Of a DNA stretch of 5,720 nt, positions 1 through 4,229 are shown one piece after another; within the stretch, counting starts at the first letter, position 1; each line of letters begins with the position of its first letter. The DNA is from Clostridia bacterium (GTDB lineage Bacteria > Bacillota > Clostridia > Oscillospirales > CAG-272): positions 1 through 5,720 of the forward strand of contig JAFQWT010000222.1 in assembly GCA_017407375.1 (NCBI GenBank), given 5' to 3'. A program made the position numbers and the translations under genes. The notes beneath the pieces were generated by a model. The model made no database searches and was not told the DNA's origin. It saw nothing but the letters and a program-made list of their open reading frames with translations.

Positions 1-808
1 CGATGAACTTATCGGTCCTTGCCTTACGGTCACGGGTCTTGTAACCGAGGGCGGGCTTGCCCCAAGGAGTCACAGGGCCGGGACGACCGATGGGCGACTT
101 GCCCTCACCACCGCCGTGGGGGTGATCGCAGGGGTTCATGACCGAGCCGCGGACGGTAGGACGGATGCCCTTGTGGCGGGTCTTACCGGCCTTACCGAGC
201 TTGACGGTGTCATGCTCGATGTTGCCGACCTGACCGATGGTGGCCTTGCAGTCGAGACGGACGATGCGGACCTCACCGGAGGGCAGACGGACCTGAGCCA
301 CGCCGTTCTACTTCGCCATCAGCTGAGCCGCGGCGCCGGCGGAACGGACGAGCTGAGCACCCTTGCCGGGGTAAAGCTCAATATTATTAATGAAGGTACC
401 GACCGGGATGTTCTCGATCGGGAGGGTGTTACCGACCTTGATGTCGGCATCGGCACCCGAGTAGATGACGTCACCGTCACGCAGGCCCGCCGTAGCGATC
501 ACGTAGTTCTTCTTGCCATCCTCGTGCTGCAGGAGCGCGATGTAGGCCGTGCGGTTGGGGTCGTACTCAACACCAACGACGGTGGCGGGAGAAGAGTTCT
601 GACGCTTGAAATCGATAAGACGGTACTTCTGACGGTTGCCGCCGCCCTTATGACGGACGGTGATCTTACCGTAGCTGTTACGGCCCGCGTTCTTCTTCTT
701 GGTAGCAAGGAGGGACTTCTCGGGCTCGAACTTGGTAACTTCCTCAAAGGAGGGCGCCGACATGTGTCTGCGCGACGGAGTGGTAGGATTGTACTTAAAC
801 GTTGCCAT
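1..808 (-). CDS. rplB: 50S ribosomal protein L2, 3'-truncated by window edge, with one in-frame TAG
   Basis: L2 is a primary 23S rRNA binder next to the peptidyl transferase centre, needed for subunit association. The start ATG at 806-808 follows a strong AGGAGG site with ordinary spacing. Residues 1-166 carry the family's N-terminal signature (MATFKYNPTTPSRR), the HKGGGNRQKYR rRNA-binding stretch and GKGAQLVRSAG. Codon 167 is TAG (308-310). After it the same frame continues with RLPSGEVR, ATIGQVGN, RPTVRGSVMNP and DHPHGGGEG, placing the conserved His at codon 229, its Escherichia coli number. The frame is open to codon 269 at the window edge, ending in RTDKFI, so only about 6-8 codons of a usual 275-277 are missing. 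Read strictly, the product would be a 166-residue fragment lacking the essential C-terminal domain. I annotate the whole frame as one gene because conservation on both sides argues it is, or very recently was, functional. Identity is certain; integrity is not. Confidence 0.93.
308..310 (-). other. In-frame amber (TAG) codon 167 inside rplB
   Basis: The plus strand reads cta here, TAG on the coding strand, flanked by codons for QLMAK upstream and NGVAQVRLPSGE downstream. Gapless alignment with L2 as I remember it (AQLMAKEGKYATLRLPSGE in bacilli, VARDGAYVTLRLRSGE in E. coli) puts the TAG at an acidic position, usually Glu. GAG is one transversion from TAG; CAG (Gln) and TAC/TAT (Tyr) are also one step away. 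There is no indel, since downstream residue numbering matches E. coli L2. A base-calling or assembly error, a nonsense mutation and a reassigned or suppressed UAG all remain possible. Confidence 0.9.
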
Positions 809-824
809 TCTTCGTTACCTCCTC

Positions 825-1118
825 TCAGTTCATGCTGTCGAAGAAGGCGATCGACTTAGAGCCCTCGGTAAGGGTGACGATGGCTTTCTTCCACTCGCCG
901 GTGTAGCCCATGTGGACGCCAAGGCGCTTGGGCTTCTTCTTCATGTTGATGGTGTTTACGCTCGCAACCTCAACGCCGAACATGGTCTCAACGGCCGTGG
1001 CGATGTCCGCCTTGGTCGCATCCTTGGCCACCTCGAAGACGTAGCGCTTCTCGGCGATGGCAGCCATGCTCTTTTCGGTGATCAGAGGTCTGACGATGAC
1101 GTTTTCAATGCTTTTCAT
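825..1118 (-). CDS. rplW: 50S ribosomal protein L23
   Basis: L23 sits at the mouth of the ribosomal exit tunnel, where trigger factor and signal recognition particle dock. The 97-residue product has the family layout: an N-terminal VIVRPLITEKS segment (residues 7-17) with the exposed Glu15 in the region that contacts trigger factor in homologues, a central YVFEVAKDATKADI helix region (26-39), and the basic extended loop MKKKPKRLG (59-67) followed by GEWKKAIVTL. Length is normal. Its ATG shares one base with the TAA of rplD (a TAATG junction), so translation is probably coupled. It ends in TGA 16 bases before the rplB start. Nothing odd is seen. Confidence 0.97.
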   Translation of the reverse strand: MKSIENVIVRPLITEKSMAAIAEKRYVFEVAKDATKADIATAVETMFGVEVASVNTINMKKKPKRLGVHMGYTGEWKKAIVTLTEGSKSIAFFDSMN

Positions 1119-1741
1119 TAGGCATAAACCTCCTCGATCTTCTTAACGGCCGCCTCAGCCACGATGAAGGTATCGCAGTTGAGGATGTCGTAAACGCTGA
1201 GCGCGTTGCAGACCGCGGTCTTAACGCCGGGAATGTTGGCGCAGCTCTTCACGACGATCTTGTCGACCTCGGGAAGGACGATGAGCGCACGCTTGCCGGC
1301 ACCAAGGGCCTCAAGCATCGCGGTCATGGTCTTGGTCTTGTACTCGGCAGCGGCGATCGAGTTGACAACGATCATCTCGCCGGCGGCCACCTTGGAGGAG
1401 AAGGCGCTGAACATGGCAGCTCTTCTCGCTTTCTTGTTCATCGTAAGACGGTAGCAGCGGGGCTTCGGGCCGAGGGCGATACCGCCGTGGACCCACTGAG
1501 GAGAACGGGTCGAGCCCTGTCTCGCTCTGCCGGTGCCCTTCTGCTTCCAGGGCTTCTTGCCGCCGCCCGAGACCTCACTGCGGGTGAGGGTGGACTGCGT
1601 GCCCTGGCGCTGGTTCATAAGATAGGTTCTGACAGCGGTATGAAGGAGCGCACCGTTGACCTCGGCGCCGAACACCTTTTCGGAGAGCTCGATCGAGCCG
1701 ACCTCTTTACCCGTCATATCCATAACTTTCATAGTAGGCAT
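1118..1741 (-). CDS. rplD: 50S ribosomal protein L4
   Basis: L4 binds 23S rRNA, lines the exit tunnel with its extended loop, and in enterobacteria represses its own S10 operon by acting on the leader RNA. The 207-residue product is close to the usual 200-210. The tunnel loop motif GGGKKPWKQKGTGRARQG is at about 59-76, followed by GPKPRCYRLTMNKKARR at about 91-107. The C-terminal alpha/beta core follows, with ALIVLPEVDK and the usual LSVYDILNCDTFIV strand-helix-strand. The start is supported by a GGAGGA site a few bases upstream. It ends in TAA overlapping the rplW start. As the possible autoregulator, its natural target would be the leader at 2784-3010; that regulatory role is inferred here from E. 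coli. Confidence 0.97.
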   Translation of the reverse strand: MPTMKVMDMTGKEVGSIELSEKVFGAEVNGALLHTAVRTYLMNQRQGTQSTLTRSEVSGGGKKPWKQKGTGRARQGSTRSPQWVHGGIALGPKPRCYRLTMNKKARRAAMFSAFSSKVAAGEMIVVNSIAAAEYKTKTMTAMLEALGAGKRALIVLPEVDKIVVKSCANIPGVKTAVCNALSVYDILNCDTFIVAEAAVKKIEEVYA

Positions 1742-1759
1742 TCTAACTTCCTCCTTCCG

Positions 1760-2389
1760 TTATGCTTTCACCGAATCGCGAATGAAGACGATGCCGCCCT
1801 TAGCACCGGGAACGGCGCCCTTCACTGCGATGAGGTTCTTCTCGGCATCGATCTTGACAACGGCAAGGTTCTGGATCGTCACCTGCTCGTTACCGTACTG
1901 ACCGGCCATCTTCTTGTTCTTGAAAATTCTCGCAGGGTCGATAACACCCATCGAGCCCGACTGACGGTGGACAGGGCCAACGCCGTGGGTCATTCTCAGC
2001 TTGTGCAGGTTCCATCTCTTGATCGCGCCCGTGTAGCCGCGGCCCTTCGTCGTACCCGTAATGTCGACCTTGTCGCCTGCGGCGAAGGTATCGACAGACA
2101 CGACGTCACCAACGTTGTACGCGCTGCAATCGGCAAGGCGGAACTCCTTGAGGTGCTTCTTCGCACCGATGCCGGCCTTCTTGAGGTGGCCGAGCTCGGG
2201 AGCCGAAACGACCTTCTCTCTGCAATCCATAAACGCGAGCTGCAGAGCTTCGTACCCGTCGATCTCCACGGTCTTCTTCTGCGCGATGGGGCAGGGACCG
2301 GCCTCGATCAGGGTAACGGGGATGACATTTCCGACTTCATCGAAAATCTGAGTCATGCCCAGCTTTTTACCGATAATGCCTTTTTTCAT
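1760..2389 (-). CDS. rplC: 50S ribosomal protein L3
   Basis: L3 is an early assembly protein whose long finger reaches the peptidyl transferase centre. The 209-residue product equals the E. coli length. It begins MKKGIIGKKLGMTQIF, carries the GTTKGRGYTGAIKRWN motif (112-127), then the tip loop MTHGVGPVHRQSGSMG (133-148), followed by KNKKMAGQYGNEQVTIQN (157-174) and the terminal KGAVPGAKGG (190-199). The KRWN and MAGQ.GNE variants match the E. coli style of the motif. A good AGGAGG site precedes the ATG. It stops with TAA 18 bases before rplD. Between it and rpsJ lies an 85-base spacer with a hairpin. No defect is seen. Confidence 0.97.
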   Translation of the reverse strand: MKKGIIGKKLGMTQIFDEVGNVIPVTLIEAGPCPIAQKKTVEIDGYEALQLAFMDCREKVVSAPELGHLKKAGIGAKKHLKEFRLADCSAYNVGDVVSVDTFAAGDKVDITGTTKGRGYTGAIKRWNLHKLRMTHGVGPVHRQSGSMGVIDPARIFKNKKMAGQYGNEQVTIQNLAVVKIDAEKNLIAVKGAVPGAKGGIVFIRDSVKA

Positions 2390-2407
2390 TTTTCCTCCTG
2401 GTTATTG

Positions 2408-2444
2408 GTTGACGTTTGAATTTTCCGCAGAGCGGAACGCCAAC
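2408..2444 (-). other. Intercistronic hairpin between rpsJ and rplC
   Basis: Read on the minus strand, a 7-bp outer helix (2438-2444 with 2408-2414, one G-U) stacks on a perfect 6-bp inner helix (2432-2437 with 2423-2428) with a 3-nt loop; eight bases bulge on the 3' side. The lone imperfect pair is G-U only on the minus strand and A-C on the plus strand, which fits a transcribed operon RNA. No U-run follows, so it is not a classical terminator. A small 4-bp hairpin (2449-2461) lies just upstream. Roles in processing, stability or relative expression of S10 and L3 are possible but unproven. Confidence 0.55.
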
Positions 2445-2474
2445 GTGACCACAAGAAGTGGTAGAGAAACTAAG

Positions 2475-2783
2475 TTATGCCTTGATGTCGATCTCGACAC
2501 CGGCAGGCAGCTCGAGGCTCATCAGGGCCTCAACCGTCTTCGACTGGGGATTCTGAATGTCGATCAGACGCTTGTGAGTGCGGGTCTCAAACTGCTCACG
2601 GCTATCCTTGTACTTGTGGACGGCGCGCAGGATGGTCACGATCTCACGCTCGGTGGGCAGCGGAATGGGGCCCGAGACGGCACTGCCGTTTCTCTTGGCG
2701 ACCTCCACGACCTTAGCCGCGGCGGCGTCCACCAGTGTGTGATCGTAGCTCTTGAGACGAACTCTGATTTTTGCGTTTGCCAT
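2475..2783 (-). CDS. rpsJ: 30S ribosomal protein S10 (transcription antitermination factor NusE)
   Basis: S10 is a small-subunit head protein and, as NusE, links ribosomes and NusB/NusG to antitermination. The 102-residue product has exactly the common length. It starts MANAKIRVRLKSYDHTLVD, contains the flexible loop with VSGPIPLPTERE (37-48), then THKRLIDIQNP (69-79) and ELPAGVEIDIKA at the end. The frame stays open upstream to about 3008, but the start at 2781-2783 is set by family alignment and by the AAGGAGG site at 2794-2800. It is the first gene of the operon, behind a long structured leader. It ends in TAA. Confidence 0.98.
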   Translation of the reverse strand: MANAKIRVRLKSYDHTLVDAAAAKVVEVAKRNGSAVSGPIPLPTEREIVTILRAVHKYKDSREQFETRTHKRLIDIQNPQSKTVEALMSLELPAGVEIDIKA

Positions 2784-3010
2784 GGTTTGGATTCCTCCTT
2801 TTAATAATTTTGGAGGGCTGTCATTCTTCACACCCCGCCGTGCGTTCCTTCGGTCCCCCGAAAGAAGCCGGATTGCTTTTACGCAATTCCGGAGACGGCA
2901 AGGCGGTGTGTTCCCTTCACACATCGACTTCGCCCGGTTATTCGGACATACTCCACGAAAATTCCCTACCCAGGGGCGGTAGCAACCTTTCGCTTCATCG
3001 CACATCAAGC
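2784..3010 (-). promoter_or_regulatory. Structured 5' leader of the S10 operon (candidate ribosomal-protein autoregulatory leader)
   Basis: About 227 nt separate the predicted transcription start from the rpsJ ATG. Minus-strand RNA hairpins seen: 2966-2970 with 2978-2982 (5 bp); 2906-2910 with 2918-2922 (GUGUG/CACAC); 2868-2876 with 2883-2892 (9 bp, one bulged A); and 2845-2853 with 2858-2866 (9 bp closed by a GGGA, i.e. GNRA-type, tetraloop, its only imperfect pair being G-U on the minus strand). The octamer GUGUGAAG occurs twice, at 2915-2922 and 2826-2833, and both copies can pair with CACACCGCC (2902-2910), so two structures compete; the second would close a three-way junction over the last two hairpins. 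S10 operons are L4-regulated through their leader in E. coli. That this leader does the same is inference. No U-run suggesting an attenuator is seen in it. Confidence 0.65.
2794..2800 (-). promoter_or_regulatory. Ribosome binding site of rpsJ
   Basis: AAGGAGG on the minus strand, 10 bases before the rpsJ ATG. It decides the start: upstream in-frame start codons near 3004-3008 would give a 75-residue extension unlike any S10 and have no such site. Confidence 0.9.
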
Positions 3011-3016
3011 CCTACT

Positions 3017-3045
3017 ATTATACATAAAAGCATCGTAGAATGCAA
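3017..3045 (-). promoter_or_regulatory. Predicted sigma-A promoter of the S10 operon
   Basis: A perfect TATAAT (3017-3022, minus strand) lies 17 bp from TTGCAT (3040-3045), which matches only the TTG part of the -35 consensus. An A/T-rich stretch including AGAAAAATTT (about 3056-3065) sits where an UP element would, roughly 45-55 bases before the start. Transcription would begin near 3010-3013, at a run of G residues. The strong -10, correct spacing and position upstream of the leader make it the best candidate for the operon. Confidence 0.72.
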
Positions 3046-3066
3046 GTCCACAGGCAAATTTTTCTC

Positions 3067-3099
3067 AAAAAATCCCCGTAGAAAATTCGGAGATTTTTT
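3067..3099 (-). terminator. Terminator-like hairpin with A6/T6 flanks
   Basis: A 12-bp stem (3067-3078 with 3088-3099) has a 9-nt loop, with A6 opening one arm and T6 closing the other, the shape of a bidirectional intrinsic terminator. Its single imperfect pair (3075/3091) is C-A on the plus strand but G-U on the minus strand, so it folds better as minus-strand RNA. It lies just upstream of the S10 promoter, with no minus-strand gene in the window for it to end. The GC core is short (about 4-5 pairs), so strength is uncertain. Confidence 0.4.
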
Positions 3100-3124
3100 C
3101 ACCAATTCTTTGTACACATTGCAC

Positions 3125-3170
3125 AAAAAGAGAAAAAACAGGGCATTTTTACCCCGTTTTCCCTCTTTTT
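3125..3170 (-). terminator. Long terminator-like hairpin, fully paired only as minus-strand RNA
   Basis: Arms 3125-3143 and 3152-3170 form a 19-bp stem with an 8-nt loop. On the plus strand three positions are A-C mismatches; on the minus strand all three become G-U pairs, giving an unbroken helix. A/T tracts flank it on both sides (T7 at 3166-3172; on the minus strand the 3' arm ends CUCUUUUU). It could end minus-strand transcripts entering from the right, or work in both directions as an insulator. The gene it would serve is not in the window, so it may be a relic of a former neighbour. Confidence 0.5.
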
Positions 3171-3238
3171 TTGTCGGCGGCGCTGAGTTGTTTACATTCC
3201 GTTCATAAACAGAAAGTAAAATAAGGGTAAGACTCCAA

Positions 3239-3268
3239 GGCGCCGCCACCGAACGCTGCGGCGGCGCC
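3239..3268 (+). other. Perfect 9-bp GC hairpin upstream of the membrane protein gene
   Basis: GGCGCCGCC (3239-3247) pairs without a mismatch with GGCGGCGCC (3260-3268) over a 12-nt loop. It ends 12 bases before the AAGGAAG ribosome binding site (3281-3287) of the plus-strand gene. No U-run follows on either strand, so an intrinsic terminator is unlikely. In a 5' UTR it could stabilise the mRNA or influence initiation; at DNA level the inverted repeat could also bind a dimeric regulator. Neither is shown by sequence alone. Confidence 0.5.
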
Positions 3269-3293
3269 CTATATAATAAAAAGGAAGACGGTC

Positions 3294-4229
3294 ATGTCAA
3301 AAAACAACAAACGCACCTACCTCCTCTATCTTCTTGCCGCCCCCATCGTGGCGGCAGTAGCCATCGTTTTGCGGTCGGTGGCGCTTCTTTCGGACTACGA
3401 TGCCGCCCTCGGCTACTTTGACGGGAGGGCGCTCCCCATTGCCATGGCGGCGCTCCTTGTGACGGTGATTGCCGTTTTGGCCGTCCTCACCCATGAGCTA
3501 CGCGGCTTTTTCGTTGCCACCACCGACTACCGCGATCTTCCCACCCTCTTTTCGGGGATCTATCTTGGGATCGCGCTCGTCTTTTTCGGGGTAACGCTGG
3601 CCGTCTCGGCCATTGGCAGCTTTTCCGCCCCTCTCTTTTCCCCTGTCGCCTCGGTGGCGGCCCTTTTGGCGGCGCTTTCGCTGCTTTGCGGGGCGGGGCT
3701 GTTTGCGGTGCGCGCCTTTGACGGCCGCGCCGTGGGCCCTGCGCGCGCCATGCTGACGCTGGCGCCCGCCGTGGGGGCGGTGCTCTACACCCTGTACCTG
3801 CACCTTGACCCCGCCGTCAGGATCAACGAGCCGAACAAGATGCTGGCCGCGGTCGCCTGGATCGCCGTGGCCTTCTTCTTCCTTGGCGAGGCAAGGATCG
3901 CGCTCCTGCGTGCCAAGTGGGCGCTCCACACCTACGTCACGGCGGTGACCGTGATGCTCTCGGCCACGCTCTGCCTGCCGAACCTGCTCTACGAGGCCGT
4001 GCACGGTACCTCCCTGCTTGGCAGCACCGCGGCCGACTTTGCGATGCTGGGCGTCTTCCTCTACGCCACCGCCCGCCTGGTGGCGGCCTATCTCGCCGCC
4101 ATCCGTGCCGAGACGGCCGAGGGGCAGTATATCACCGACTTTACGGTCACAAGGGAGCCGCTCCCCACCGAGGAGGACGCGCCGACCGACAGCGAGGAGG
4201 ACAGCGATGAAGAAGCTCTTGATCGTTGA
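3294..4229 (+). CDS. Uncharacterised polytopic membrane protein with acidic C-terminal tail
   Basis: I do not recognise this 311-residue protein. The sequence suggests about eight membrane helices, at roughly residues 9-31, 47-66, 88-107, 116-138, 150-170, 182-203, 212-232 and 245-270, built from Ala, Leu, Val and Phe. A short basic N-terminus (MSKNNKR) points to a cytoplasmic N-terminus, and an even helix count then leaves the C-terminus cytoplasmic too. The last 20 residues are strongly acidic (EEDAPTDSEEDSDEEALD). No transporter signature, catalytic motif or signal peptidase site was noticed. The start is supported by AAGGAAG six bases upstream. Its TGA lies 23 bases inside polA, so the pair is probably co-transcribed and translationally coupled. 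That does not imply a joint function, though a small cytoplasmic-tail scaffold role cannot be excluded. GC-rich codons match its neighbours, with no sign of recent transfer. Confidence 0.85.
   Translation: MSKNNKRTYLLYLLAAPIVAAVAIVLRSVALLSDYDAALGYFDGRALPIAMAALLVTVIAVLAVLTHELRGFFVATTDYRDLPTLFSGIYLGIALVFFGVTLAVSAIGSFSAPLFSPVASVAALLAALSLLCGAGLFAVRAFDGRAVGPARAMLTLAPAVGAVLYTLYLHLDPAVRINEPNKMLAAVAWIAVAFFFLGEARIALLRAKWALHTYVTAVTVMLSATLCLPNLLYEAVHGTSLLGSTAADFAMLGVFLYATARLVAAYLAAIRAETAEGQYITDFTVTREPLPTEEDAPTDSEEDSDEEALDR
4194..4200 (+). promoter_or_regulatory. Ribosome binding site of polA, inside the upstream gene
   Basis: GAGGAGG six bases before the polA ATG at 4207. In the upstream frame the same bases encode Glu-Glu of the acidic tail, so one sequence serves both purposes. 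The site fixes the polA start and makes coupling to the membrane protein's translation likely. Confidence 0.85.

Larger units (their letters stand above)
2784..3293. other. Divergent intergenic region between the S10 operon and the membrane protein-polA genes
   Basis: This 510-base stretch has no credible protein gene. From left to right it holds the S10 leader, the S10 promoter, two A/T-flanked hairpins and a GC hairpin before the plus-strand gene. Base composition shifts sharply: 3046-3230 is A/T-rich against GC-rich genes on both sides. For the plus-strand genes I see no strong promoter. TTTACA at 3191-3196 with TAAAAT at 3217-3222 is the best pairing, but the 20-bp gap is too long to trust. 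Confidence 0.7.

Noticed and set aside
1..307. rplB as two separate genes, with re-initiation after the TAG
   Set aside because: The first downstream in-frame ATG is deep in the conserved MNPCDHPHGGG motif with no ribosome binding site, and split L2 is not known to me.
300..320. Frameshift rather than stop codon as the cause of the rplB break
   Set aside because: The same frame encodes L2 on both sides and residue numbering downstream matches E. coli, so no base is gained or lost.
1487..2419. 310-codon plus-strand frame opposite rplD/rplC, and a similar one at 116-859 opposite rplB
   Set aside because: Both are antisense shadows of conserved ribosomal protein genes, with low-complexity Asp/Leu/Arg composition and no family resemblance.
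2784..3008. N-terminal extension of S10: the rpsJ frame is open upstream to a TTG/ATG near 3008
   Set aside because: The 75-residue extension is Cys/Arg/Pro-rich and unlike S10, overlaps stable RNA hairpins, and lacks a ribosome binding site. The canonical MANAKIRV start has AAGGAGG in front of it.
3191..3222. TTTACA ... TAAAAT as the plus-strand promoter
   Set aside because: The 20-bp spacing is well outside the usual 16-18 and the hexamers are imperfect, so I did not list it as a feature.
3272..3277. TATAAT as the -10 of a promoter for the membrane protein gene
   Set aside because: The start of transcription would fall at about the ribosome binding site, leaving almost no leader. No -35-like hexamer lies 16-18 bp upstream, where the GC hairpin sits.
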